Of a DNA stretch of 64,000 nt, positions 44,738-53,283 are shown in pieces. A program made the translations under genes and the position numbers. Numbering within the stretch: the first letter of the stretch is position 1; every line of letters starts with the position of its first letter. Origin of the DNA: Streptomyces malachitofuscus (GTDB lineage Bacteria > Actinomycetota > Actinomycetes > Streptomycetales > Streptomycetaceae); NCBI RefSeq assembly GCF_014650055.1, contig NZ_BMUF01000006.1, positions 62,001 to 126,000 of the forward strand, given 5' to 3'. The notes beneath the pieces are model-generated. The model was not told the origin of the DNA, did not search any database, and saw nothing but the letters and a program-made list of their open reading frames with translations.

Positions 44738-46657
44738 GTGTCCGTGACGCTCGCTCCCGCGCCCCAGCCCTCCGCCGGTGTCCCGGCGCAGCCCCGCCGC
44801 ACCCGCCTCCTCGCCCTCCCGGAGGCCCGGTGGGCGCTCGCCGCGCTCATGGCGTTCCTGGCGGGACTGGCGGCGGACCTCGGGGGCCTGCCCCAGTGGA
44901 CCGCCGGCGGTCTGTACGCCGTCGCCTATGTGTGCAGCGGCTGGGAACCGGCGCTCGAGGGACTGCGCGCGCTGCGCGGCCGGACCCTCGACGTCGACCT
45001 GCTGATGATCGTCGCCGCGCTCGGCGCCGCCGCGATCGGACAGGTGCTCGACGGAGCCCTGCTCATCGTCATCTTCGCCGCCTCCGGCGCCCTGGAGGCC
45101 CTCGCCACCGCCCGCACCGCCGACTCCGTGCGCGGACTGCTCGACCTCGCGCCCACGACCGCGACCCGGGTGACCGCCGGGGGCGAGGAGACCGTGCCCA
45201 CCGCCGCACTCGCCCTCGGCGACGTCCTCCTCGTCCGCCCCGGGGAGCGCATCGGCGCCGACGGCACCGTCCTGGACGGGATCAGCGAGGCCGACCAGGC
45301 CACCATCACCGGTGAGCCGCTCCCGGTGGTCAAGCGTCCCGGCGACGACGTCTTCGCCGGCACCCTCAACGGCACCGGCGCCCTGCGCGTCCGCGTCGGC
45401 CGCGACCCGGCCGACTCGGTGATCGCCCGTATCGTGGCCCTGGTCGAGGAGGCCTCCCGCACCAAGGCGCCGACCCAGCTCTTCATCGAGAAGATCGAAC
45501 AGCGGTACGCGGCCGGCGTGGTCGCCGCCACCCTCGCGGTGTTCGGCATCCCGCTCGCCCTCGGCGAGAACCTCACCGACGCCCTGCTGCGGGCCATGAC
45601 CTTCATGATCGTCGCCTCGCCGTGCGCGGTCGTCCTCGCCACCATGCCGCCCCTGCTCTCCGCCATCGCCAACGCGGGCCGGCACGGCGTCCTGGTGAAG
45701 TCCGCCGTCGCCATGGAACGACTCGGCGAGATCGACGCCGCCGCCCTGGACAAGACCGGCACCCTCACCGAGGGCACCCCCGAAGTCACCGCCGTACGCC
45801 CGCTGCCCGGCCGCGGCCTCGACGAGGACGCCCTGCTCGCCCTGGCCGCCTCGGCCGAACACCCCAGCGAGCACCCGCTGGCCCGCGCCGTGGTCGCCGC
45901 CGCCCACGCCCGCGGCCTGCCCCTCGCCCCCGTCACGGACTTCACCGCCGCCCCCGGGCGCGGCATCACCGCGACGGTGCACGGGGCCGTGGTGACCGTC
46001 GGACGCGCGGACCCGGCGGACCCGGACCACGGCGAGACCGTCGTCGGTGTCACCCGCGACGGCACCCCCGTCGGTACCCTCGCCCTCACCGACCGGCTCC
46101 GCCCCGACGCCCCCGCAGCCGCCTCCGCCCTGACGGACCTCACCGCCACCGCCCCCGTCCTCCTCACCGGCGACCACCACGGGGCGGCCACCCGCGTCGC
46201 GGCCGCCACCGGCCTCACGGACGTCCGCGCCGGGCTCCTGCCCGAGGACAAGGTGAACGCCGTACGGGACCTCCAGGCCACCGGGCGCAAGGTGCTGTTC
46301 GTCGGCGACGGCGTCAACGACGCGCCCGCCCTCGCCGCCGCCCACGCGGGCGTCGCGATGGGCCGCGCGGGCTCCGATCTCGCCCTGGAGACGGCGGACG
46401 CGGTCGTCGTACGCGACGAACTCGCCGCCGTACCCGCGGTCGTACGACTCTCCCGCACCGCCCGCCGGCTCGTGACGCAGAACCTCGTCATCGCCGGCAC
46501 GGCCATCACCGGCCTCGTCCTGTGGGACCTCCTCGGCCACCTCCCCCTCCCGCTCGGCGTCGCCGGCCACGAGGGCTCCACCGTGCTGGTCGGGCTGAAC
46601 GGACTCCGGCTGCTGCGCGCGTCGGCATGGCGATCCGGGCAGCCGCAGGACAGGTGA
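44738..46657 (+). CDS. P1B-4-type metal-translocating ATPase
   Basis: This 639-residue pump exports a divalent metal. Key motifs are TGEPLP, SPC in TM6 (VASPCAVVLA), the phosphorylation site DKTGTLTEG, HP locus SEHPLA, GDGVNDAPALA, and HEGST near the C-terminus (VAGHEGSTVLVGL). SPC together with HEG(G/S)T is the signature of subgroup P1B-4, which moves Co, Fe(II) or Ni and lacks an N-terminal metal-binding domain, as here. The start is taken as GTG 44738, 6 nt after TATGGT (44726-44731), leaderless; an ATG at 44705 would overlap the operator. It is controlled by the divergent ArsR. Confidence 0.9.
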   Translation: MSVTLAPAPQPSAGVPAQPRRTRLLALPEARWALAALMAFLAGLAADLGGLPQWTAGGLYAVAYVCSGWEPALEGLRALRGRTLDVDLLMIVAALGAAAIGQVLDGALLIVIFAASGALEALATARTADSVRGLLDLAPTTATRVTAGGEETVPTAALALGDVLLVRPGERIGADGTVLDGISEADQATITGEPLPVVKRPGDDVFAGTLNGTGALRVRVGRDPADSVIARIVALVEEASRTKAPTQLFIEKIEQRYAAGVVAATLAVFGIPLALGENLTDALLRAMTFMIVASPCAVVLATMPPLLSAIANAGRHGVLVKSAVAMERLGEIDAAALDKTGTLTEGTPEVTAVRPLPGRGLDEDALLALAASAEHPSEHPLARAVVAAAHARGLPLAPVTDFTAAPGRGITATVHGAVVTVGRADPADPDHGETVVGVTRDGTPVGTLALTDRLRPDAPAAASALTDLTATAPVLLTGDHHGAATRVAAATGLTDVRAGLLPEDKVNAVRDLQATGRKVLFVGDGVNDAPALAAAHAGVAMGRAGSDLALETADAVVVRDELAAVPAVVRLSRTARRLVTQNLVIAGTAITGLVLWDLLGHLPLPLGVAGHEGSTVLVGLNGLRLLRASAWRSGQPQDR

Positions 46658-46713
46658 CGTCGATGTCGGATTCCCGCCAGACCGGGGCGCCGGACGTGCC
46701 CGATCCTTGAGAC

Positions 46714-48195
46714 ATGCAGAAGGGGATGCACACCGACACCGAGCGCTGCGTGCGCGCCGTGCAGTCGAAGGACGCGCGGTTCGACGGCTGGTTCTTCACC
46801 GCCGTCCTCACCACCGGCATCTACTGCCGGCCCAGCTGCCCGGTGGTGCCGCCCAAGGCCGAGAACATGGTCTTCCACCCGAGCGCGGCGGCCTGCCAGC
46901 AGGCCGGGTTCCGGGCCTGCAAACGCTGCCGTCCCGACACCAGCCCCGGCTCACCGGAGTGGAACCAGCGGGCCGACGCGGTGGCCCGCGCCATGCGGCT
47001 GATCGCCGACGGCGTCGTGGACCGCGAGGGCGTTCCCGGACTCGCCGCCCGCCTCGGCTACAGCACCCGGCAGGTCGAACGCCAGCTGCTCGCCGAACTG
47101 GGCGCCGGCCCCCTGGCCCTCGCCCGCGCCCAGCGCGCACAGACCGCGCGGCTGCTCGTCGAGACGACGGAGCTGCCGATGGCGGAGATCGCCTTCGCGG
47201 CCGGGTTCTCCTCCGTCCGCACCTTCAACGACACCGTGCGCGACGTCTTCGCGCTCTCCCCGAGCGACCTGCGCACCCGGGCGCCGAGGAACGCCGCCCG
47301 CGCCACCCCGGGCGTGCTCTCCCTCCGCCTGCCGTTCCGCGCCCCGCTCAACCCCGACAACCTCTTCGGTCACCTCGCCGCCACCGCCGTACCCGGCGTG
47401 GAGGAATGGCGGGACGGAGCCTACCGACGCACGCTGCGGCTGCCGAACGGGCACGGCATCGTGGCGCTGACCCCCCGCCCGGACCACATCGCCTGCCGTC
47501 TCGGCCTCAGCGACCCCCGCGACCTCACCGTCGCCATCAGCCGCTGCCGCCGCCTGCTCGACCTGGACGCCGACCCCGTCGCCGTCGACGACCATCTGCA
47601 CGCGGACCCGGTGCTCGCGCCCCTGGTCGACAAGGCACCCGGCCGCCGCGTGCCGCGTACGGTCGACGCGGCCGAGTTCGCCGTACGGGCCGTCCTCGGT
47701 CAGCAGGTCTCCACGGCCGCCGCCCGTACCCACGCGGCCCGCCTGGTCGCCGCGCACGGCACCCCCGTGGACGATCCCGAGGGCGGCCTCACCCACCTCT
47801 TCCCGTCCCCCGAGGCACTGGCCGAGCTCGACCCCGAGACCCTCGCCATGCCCCGCACCCGCCGCACCACCTTCACCACCCTGGTCCGCCGCCTGGCCGA
47901 AGGCGACCTCCGCCTCGGGGCCGAGAGCGACTGGCCCGAGACCCGGGCCCGGCTCCTCGCCCTCCCGGGCTTCGGCCCCTGGACGGTGGACGTCATCGCC
48001 ATGCGCGCCCTGGGCGACCCCGACGCGTTCCTCCCCACCGACCTCGGCATCCGCCGCGCCGCCCGCGACCTCGGCCTGCCCTCCACCCCGGCGGCCCTCA
48101 CCGCACGCGCGGCGGCCTGGCGGCCCTGGCGGGCGTACGCGGTGCAGTACCTCTGGGCGACGGACAGCCACCCGATCAACTTCCTGCCGGTCTGA
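46714..48195 (+). CDS. Ada-AlkA fusion: alkylation sensor and 3-methyladenine glycosylase
   Basis: This 493-residue protein joins three parts. An Ada Zn domain comes first (about 10-80), with cysteines in GIYCRPSCPVV and ACKRCRP; Cys38 is the likely methyl-phosphotriester acceptor. An AraC-type HTH follows (about 85-190: YSTRQVERQLLAELGAGPLA, EIAFAAGFSSVRTFNDTVRD). The AlkA region is last (about 195-490), with a helix-hairpin-helix LLALPGFGPWTVDVIAMRAL and catalytic Asp in DAFLPTDLGIRR. The Ada C-terminal methyltransferase is missing and is supplied by the next gene. ATG 46714 or 46726 (MHTDTERC) are both possible. It can both sense methylation damage and excise bases. Confidence 0.9.
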   Translation: MQKGMHTDTERCVRAVQSKDARFDGWFFTAVLTTGIYCRPSCPVVPPKAENMVFHPSAAACQQAGFRACKRCRPDTSPGSPEWNQRADAVARAMRLIADGVVDREGVPGLAARLGYSTRQVERQLLAELGAGPLALARAQRAQTARLLVETTELPMAEIAFAAGFSSVRTFNDTVRDVFALSPSDLRTRAPRNAARATPGVLSLRLPFRAPLNPDNLFGHLAATAVPGVEEWRDGAYRRTLRLPNGHGIVALTPRPDHIACRLGLSDPRDLTVAISRCRRLLDLDADPVAVDDHLHADPVLAPLVDKAPGRRVPRTVDAAEFAVRAVLGQQVSTAAARTHAARLVAAHGTPVDDPEGGLTHLFPSPEALAELDPETLAMPRTRRTTFTTLVRRLAEGDLRLGAESDWPETRARLLALPGFGPWTVDVIAMRALGDPDAFLPTDLGIRRAARDLGLPSTPAALTARAAAWRPWRAYAVQYLWATDSHPINFLPV

Positions 48196-48216
48196 GCAGC
48201 CAAGGACACCCAGCCG

Positions 48217-48699
48217 ATGAAGCAGCACACCGTGATCGACAGCCCCTACGGCCCGCTGACGCTCGTCGCCGACGACGGCGTCCTGTGCGGCCTCTACATG
48301 ACCGACCAGCGCCACCGCCCACCGGAGGAGACCTTCGGCGCACCGGACGACACCCCCTTCGCCGGGACGGAGGAGCAGCTGGCGGCGTACTTCGCCGGCG
48401 AGCTGAAGGAGTTCACGCTCGAACTCCGCCTGAACGGCACCCCGTTCCAGCGCCGGGTCTGGGAGCAGCTGGCGCGCATCCCCTACGGCGAGACCCGCAC
48501 CTACGGCCAGCTCGCCGACACCCTCGGCAACCCCAAGGCCTCCCGCGCCGTCGGTCTCGCCAACGGCCGCAACCCGATCGGCATCATCGTCCCCTGCCAC
48601 CGGGTCATCGGCGCGAGCGGCGGCCTCACCGGCTACGGCGGCGGCCTGGACCGCAAACAGCGCCTGCTCGACTTCGAACGGGGAGCCGCGCTCTTCTGA
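48217..48699 (+). CDS. ogt: Methylated-DNA-[protein]-cysteine S-methyltransferase
   Basis: This 160-residue suicide repair protein removes methyl from O6-methylguanine. The acceptor motif IVPCHRVIGASG and the DNA-binding helix TYGQLADTLGNPKASRAVG are clear. It lies 21 bp after the Ada-AlkA gene with AAGGA before the ATG, so it is probably in the same damage-induced operon. It converges on the sirtuin gene with only 6 bp between stop codons. Confidence 0.94.
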   Translation: MKQHTVIDSPYGPLTLVADDGVLCGLYMTDQRHRPPEETFGAPDDTPFAGTEEQLAAYFAGELKEFTLELRLNGTPFQRRVWEQLARIPYGETRTYGQLADTLGNPKASRAVGLANGRNPIGIIVPCHRVIGASGGLTGYGGGLDRKQRLLDFERGAALF

Positions 48700-48705
48700 G
48701 GCGTC

Positions 48706-49431
48706 TCAGGCCGCGATCCGGCGCAGCAGCCCGGGCAGCGCGGTGCCGATCGGCTCCCGGATCACCTCGTCCGCACGGTCGTCGTACGGGGTGGGCTCGG
48801 CGTTGACGATGATCAGACGGGCGCCGTGGTCGGCGGCCACGTCCGCGAGGCCTGCGGCGGGGTGCACCTGCAGACTCGTCCCTACGGCGACGAAGACGGT
48901 ACACGCCTTGCTGATCGCCGCCGCCTCGCCGAGCACCACGGGGTCGAGCCGCTCGCCGAACATCACCGTGGCCGGCTTGAGGACGCCGCCGCAGTCCGGG
49001 CACGGCGGATCGTCCTCACCGGCCTCGACCCGGGCGAGCGCGTCCTCCATCGCACCGCGCGCGTGGCACTCGGTGCACACCACGCTCCGCACCGTGCCGT
49101 GCAGTTCGAGCACCTTGCGGTCCGGCATGCCCGCGAGCTGGTGCAGCCCGTCCACGTTCTGCGTGATCACCCGTACCGGGACCCCGGACCGCTCCAGGCC
49201 GGTCACGGCGCGGTGCGCGGCGTTGGGCTCCGCGGCGAGCGCGAAGGTCTCCCGCCGCATCTGCCACGACCGGCGGCGGATCTCCGGGTCGCCCATGTAG
49301 TACTCGTACGTCACGAGCTTCTCGGCCTCGGGGTCGCGGCGCCACAGTCCGTTCGGCCCGCGGTAGTCCGGGATGCCGGAGTCCGTGCTGATACCGGCAC
49401 CGGTGAGAAGGGTGACGAGGGGCTTGCTCAT
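48706..49431 (-). CDS. Sir2-family NAD-dependent deacetylase (sirtuin)
   Basis: This 241-residue enzyme removes acyl groups from lysines using NAD, producing O-acyl-ADP-ribose. It shows the NAD loop TGAGISTDSGIPDYRG, TQNVDGLHQLAG, the catalytic His in ELHGTV, the Zn cysteines VVCTECHARG and CPDCGG, and the VGTSLQVHPA loop. Length fits a small bacterial class. A macrodomain protein and a Nudix hydrolase in the window could process its product. The ATG at 49431 is chosen as the family-length start; the longer frame upstream is a shadow of the Nudix gene. Confidence 0.93.
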   Translation of the reverse strand: MSKPLVTLLTGAGISTDSGIPDYRGPNGLWRRDPEAEKLVTYEYYMGDPEIRRRSWQMRRETFALAAEPNAAHRAVTGLERSGVPVRVITQNVDGLHQLAGMPDRKVLELHGTVRSVVCTECHARGAMEDALARVEAGEDDPPCPDCGGVLKPATVMFGERLDPVVLGEAAAISKACTVFVAVGTSLQVHPAAGLADVAADHGARLIIVNAEPTPYDDRADEVIREPIGTALPGLLRRIAA

Positions 49432-49501
49432 GGGGCGAGGGTAGGTCGCCGTGCACCGGCCCGGCGAACGGATTTGCGCGGTGACGACGGCGTGCGCGGG
49501 C

Positions 49502-50005
49502 TCAGTGCACCCGGCGCCCGTCCTCCAGCTCGGCGGTGCCCGAACCGTCCGCCAGGACGTCCAGGGCGGCCGACACCCGGCGCCCCAGCGAGCCCTGGAG
49601 GTACTCGGCCAGGTCCTCGCGCGGCACGAGCCGCCACGACAGCAGCTCCGACTCCTGCAGCCGGATCGCCGCGAGCTCGTCCGCACCGAGCACGCCGCCG
49701 TCGTACAGATACGCCACCAGCGGTGGCCGGCCCTCCCCCTGCACCCAGTCCACCGCCAGCAGCCGTCCCAGCTCCCGGTCCAGCCCGATCTCCTCGGCCG
49801 TCTCGCGCCGTGCCCCCTCGCGCGGGCTCTCCCCGTTGTCCGACTCGATCGTCCCGCCGGGCAGCGCCCATCCCTCCCGGTAGTTCGGCTCGACGAGCAG
49901 CACCCGGCCCTCCTCGTCCCGGAAGAGAGCGGCGGCGCCGGCGAGGACACGGGGGAGCGAGGCGAGGTAGGCGGCGAAGACCTGGGCGTCCTGGGTGGTG
50001 GTCAT
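49502..50005 (-). CDS. Nudix hydrolase
   Basis: This 167-residue pyrophosphohydrolase has a Nudix box starting at ALPGGTIESDNGE and ending REGARRETAEEIG. Compared with the canonical G-x5-E-x7-REUXEEXGU the first spacing has two extra residues, while E-x7-RETAEEIG is normal. Substrate is not predictable: nucleoside diphosphate derivatives such as ADP-ribose are common. The stop is 70 bp upstream of the sirtuin start on the same strand, so they may be cotranscribed and metabolically linked. Confidence 0.88.
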   Translation of the reverse strand: MTTTQDAQVFAAYLASLPRVLAGAAALFRDEEGRVLLVEPNYREGWALPGGTIESDNGESPREGARRETAEEIGLDRELGRLLAVDWVQGEGRPPLVAYLYDGGVLGADELAAIRLQESELLSWRLVPREDLAEYLQGSLGRRVSAALDVLADGSGTAELEDGRRVH

Positions 50006-50137
50006 GCGGGAAGCGTAACGGCGGGGCGGGGCCTGCCACGGGGGACGGCGACCGGCTCACGGGGCGCACCACAGCACACGCCGGTCCCGTGACCGACACA
50101 CGGCGGCGCACGCGCCGGGTGCACGGGACGTGACCCG

Positions 50138-50788
50138 TCAGGCCCGGGCCGGCGGCACCACCCGGATCCCGAAGCCGTACGAGCCGATGGCCTCGGCGAT
50201 GCCGATGAACAGCAGCGCGTAGTGCTCCTGCCCCCGCGCCGTGGAGATGCCCCCGAGGTCGAGCACGGAGTCCTTGGGCCAGCCCAGGTCGGCCAGGAGC
50301 CCGAGGACCGTGTGCTTGGCGTCCGCGTCCTCACCGGAGAGGAAGACGGTGCTCGGACCCTCCAGGGAATCCGGCGCGACCATCAGTTCCCTGTCGACGG
50401 TGACGAGGGTCTTGACCACGCGTGTGCCGGGGAACGTCCGCTGGATCTCCTCGCCCAGGCTCTCCCGGGGATGCGACAGCCCGCCCCCCTCGTCGAAGCC
50501 GACCCCCACGTCGAGCAGCACCTTCCCCTCCAGCGCGGCCGCGCCGACCGCGGCGAGCGCGGAGACCGACACGGTGCCCGGCGTCGCGTTCACCACCACG
50601 TCCGCGTCCGCGACAGCGGAGGCCGGGTCCGTGACCCCCACCCCCGCGGCCAGTGCGGCGGACAGGTCCGTCCGCGACAGCGCCTCGCCCGACCGCCGGG
50701 ACCCGAGCACGACCGTGTGTCCCGCGTGCGCCCAGGCCGTGGCCAGGGTCCGGCCCACTGTTCCCGTACCGAGAATTGTGATCTTCAT
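50138..50788 (-). CDS. NADPH-dependent F420 reductase-like protein
   Basis: This 216-residue Rossmann protein starts MKITILGTGTVGRTLATAWA and has VVLGSRR for NADP phosphate binding, VVVNATPGTVS, and a second half with KTLVTVD and LSGEDADAK. It resembles the F420-NADP oxidoreductase / YjgB-type family that reads a conserved N-terminal binding region but often acts on other substrates. The physiological reaction is uncertain. It is flanked by minus-strand genes with gaps over 95 bp, so likely monocistronic. Confidence 0.8.
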   Translation of the reverse strand: MKITILGTGTVGRTLATAWAHAGHTVVLGSRRSGEALSRTDLSAALAAGVGVTDPASAVADADVVVNATPGTVSVSALAAVGAAALEGKVLLDVGVGFDEGGGLSHPRESLGEEIQRTFPGTRVVKTLVTVDRELMVAPDSLEGPSTVFLSGEDADAKHTVLGLLADLGWPKDSVLDLGGISTARGQEHYALLFIGIAEAIGSYGFGIRVVPPARA

Positions 50789-50885
50789 GGCGCCGACGGT
50801 AGGGCGTCACGCCCCGTCACCGCCTCCGGCGGAAGGCAGGGATGCCGTACCCCGTCCGTCCTAGGACCGGCGTCGGGGCCGCACG

Positions 50886-51968
50886 TCAGACCTCCGTCTG
50901 CGCCAGCCGCAGCGTCCGTTCCGCCAGCTCGCTGATCCGCACGCCGTCGAACCCGAAGACGGCGCTGCGCACCGTGTCCTGGAGCGGATCCTTCCACTGG
51001 TCCGGGACGGCCGCGGCGCCGCACAGCACACCGGCCACCGAACCGGCCGTCGCTCCGTTCGAGTCCGTGTCCAGGCCGCCGCGGACCGTCAGGGCGATGG
51101 TGCGGGTGAAGTCGCCGTCGCCGTACAGCAGACCCGCGGTGAGCACGGCCGCGTTCGGCACCGTGTGGATCCAGCCGAGGCTCGCCGTCTCCTCGGTGAG
51201 CGTGGTGAGGGTGTCCTCCCAGGCGAGCCCCGCCTCGTGCAGGGAGGCCACCCGACGCACGGTCCGGGCGAGACGGCTGCTCGCCGGGATCACCGCCAGC
51301 GCCTCCTCCACCGCCCGGCGCACGGTGGACGCCGTGAACGCCGCCGAGATCAGCGCCGCCGCCCACATCGCCCCGTACACGCCGTTGCCGGTGTGCGACA
51401 GCACCGCGTCCCGGCGGGCCAGCGAGGCGGCGCGGCGCGGGGCGCCCGGGGAGGTCCAGCCGTGGATGTCGGCCCGGATCAGGGCGCCGATCCACTCCTG
51501 GTACGGGTTGTCGTACGTGGCGGTCAGCGGCGGCCTGAGACCGTTCGCGAGGTTCCGGTACGCCGCCCGCTCCGCCGTGAAGGTCTGCAGGTACGGCAGC
51601 CGCAGCAGCCACAGGTCGCCGACCTGCTCGGTGGTGAACGCGAAACCGTGGGTCTCCAGCAGATCGAGGCCGAGGATCGCGTAGTCGATGTCGTCGTCGC
51701 GGCAGCTGCCGTGGATGCGCCCGCGCACGCAGGACCGCCACTCGGGGCGCAGCTCCAGGCCCTCGCTCTCGGTGAGCGGCTCGGGCAGGTAGTCGGTGAG
51801 GGGGAGGGCGCCCGTCCGCCGGAGGTAGCGGTCGATGCGGTCCCGCGTCCACACCTCGCCCTGCTCGACCGGCTTGCCCAGCATGTTGCCCGCGATCCGG
51901 CCCAGCCAGCCTCCGAGGATGCGGTCGGCGAGTCCTGGCTCCGTACCCATGGCGCTCATGGCGGTCAT
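50886..51968 (-). CDS. ADP-ribosylglycohydrolase family protein
   Basis: This 360-residue protein belongs to the ARH/DraG family. Motifs are DRILGGWLGRIAGNMLGKPV, SCRDDDIDYAILGL (metal and ribose contact acidic cluster), HTGNGVYGAMWAAALISAAF and the C-terminal metal site RGGLDTDSNGATAGSVAG. Family members remove ADP-ribose from proteins or nitrogenase, and some bacterial ones act on other N-glycosides. ATG 51968 is the frame start, but 51950 (MGTEPGLADRILG) is equally plausible. It is divergent from glycerate kinase over 139 bp. Confidence 0.87.
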   Translation of the reverse strand: MTAMSAMGTEPGLADRILGGWLGRIAGNMLGKPVEQGEVWTRDRIDRYLRRTGALPLTDYLPEPLTESEGLELRPEWRSCVRGRIHGSCRDDDIDYAILGLDLLETHGFAFTTEQVGDLWLLRLPYLQTFTAERAAYRNLANGLRPPLTATYDNPYQEWIGALIRADIHGWTSPGAPRRAASLARRDAVLSHTGNGVYGAMWAAALISAAFTASTVRRAVEEALAVIPASSRLARTVRRVASLHEAGLAWEDTLTTLTEETASLGWIHTVPNAAVLTAGLLYGDGDFTRTIALTVRGGLDTDSNGATAGSVAGVLCGAAAVPDQWKDPLQDTVRSAVFGFDGVRISELAERTLRLAQTEV

Positions 51969-52107
51969 GGGACCGGTGTACCCGATTCCGGGCGGATCCG
52001 CGCCGTTCCACGGGGTGGGCGGGGCATGGCGGCGGCGGTGCCCGCCGGTTTATGGTCGCAGCGGCGCGACTGGCCTTGACACGTGCGAGGCCCGGAGAGC
52101 GAGGGGA

Positions 52108-53283
52108 ATGCAAGTGGCGGACGCTGCAGGGAGCGGCACTCGTACCACGCGGTCGGCACAGCGGGTGCTCGTCGCCGCGGACAAGTTCAAGGGGTCGCTG
52201 ACGGCCGTGGAGGTCGCCGAGCGGGTGACGGCCGGGCTGCGCCGGGTCGTACCGGACCTGGCCGTCGAGGCGCTGCCGGTGGCCGACGGCGGTGACGGCA
52301 CCGTCGCCGCGGCGGTGGCGGCCGGGTTCGAGCGGCGGGAGGTACGGGTCACCGGCCCGCTCGGGGACACGGTGACCGCGGCGTACGCGCTGCGCGAGGG
52401 CACCGCCGTGGTGGAGATGGCTGAGGCCAGCGGGCTGCAACGGCTCCCGGACGGGGTCTTCGCCCCGCTCACCGCGTCGACGTACGGCTCCGGGGAGCTG
52501 CTGCGGGCCGCGCTGGACGCGGGCGCGCGCAGCATCGTGTTCGGGGTGGGCGGCAGTGCCACCACGGACGGCGGGGCGGGGATGCTGTCGGCGCTGGGCG
52601 CGCGGTTCCTGACGGCCGAGGGGGAGCCGGTGCCGCCGGGAGGCGGGGGGCTCGCCGAGCTGGCGTCCGCGGACCTGTCCGGACTGGACCCGCGGCTGTC
52701 GTCGGTGGAGTTCGTGCTCGCCAGCGACGTCGACAACCCCCTGACCGGGCCCACGGGCGCGCCCGCGGTGTACGGGCCCCAGAAGGGCGCCTCGCCGGCG
52801 GACGTCGAGACGCTGGACGCGGCGCTCGCGCATTTCGCGAAGGTGCTGGAGGCCGGCGTCGGGCCGAAGGCCGCCGAGTACGCGGCGTCGCCGGGGGCGG
52901 GGGCGGCGGGTGGTATCGGTTACGGGGCGCTGCTGCTGGGCGCCGTGTTCCGGCCGGGCATCGAGGTCATGCTGGACGTGCTGGGGTTCGCGCCGGCGCT
53001 GGAGCGGGCGGATCTGGTGATCACCGGTGAGGGGTCGCTGGACCGGCAGACGCTGCACGGCAAGGCGCCCGCGGGTGTCGCCGCCGCGGCCCGGGCGGCG
53101 GACAAGGACGTCGTCGCCGTGTGCGGGCGGCTGGCGCTGGCGCCGGAGGTGCTGGGGCGGGCGGGGATCCGGCGGGCGTACGCGCTGACGGATGTCGAGC
53201 CGGACGTGGCGGTGTGCATCGCCGATGCGGGGCCCATTCTGGAACGCACGGCGGAACGAATCGCCCGCGACTTCCTGCTCTGA
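52108..53283 (+). CDS. Glycerate 2-kinase
   Basis: This 391-residue kinase phosphorylates D-glycerate. It shows the GK-I signature VLVAADKFKGSLTAVEVAE, LPVADGGDGTVAA, FGVGGSATTDGGAGML, VYGPQKGASP, and a C-terminal ATP region VITGEGSLDRQTLHGKAPAG. Length is normal. The ATG at 52108 follows GAGGGGA; longer upstream frames are not family-like. It is convergent, across the repeat array, with pssA. Confidence 0.93.
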   Translation: MQVADAAGSGTRTTRSAQRVLVAADKFKGSLTAVEVAERVTAGLRRVVPDLAVEALPVADGGDGTVAAAVAAGFERREVRVTGPLGDTVTAAYALREGTAVVEMAEASGLQRLPDGVFAPLTASTYGSGELLRAALDAGARSIVFGVGGSATTDGGAGMLSALGARFLTAEGEPVPPGGGGLAELASADLSGLDPRLSSVEFVLASDVDNPLTGPTGAPAVYGPQKGASPADVETLDAALAHFAKVLEAGVGPKAAEYAASPGAGAAGGIGYGALLLGAVFRPGIEVMLDVLGFAPALERADLVITGEGSLDRQTLHGKAPAGVAAAARAADKDVVAVCGRLALAPEVLGRAGIRRAYALTDVEPDVAVCIADAGPILERTAERIARDFLL

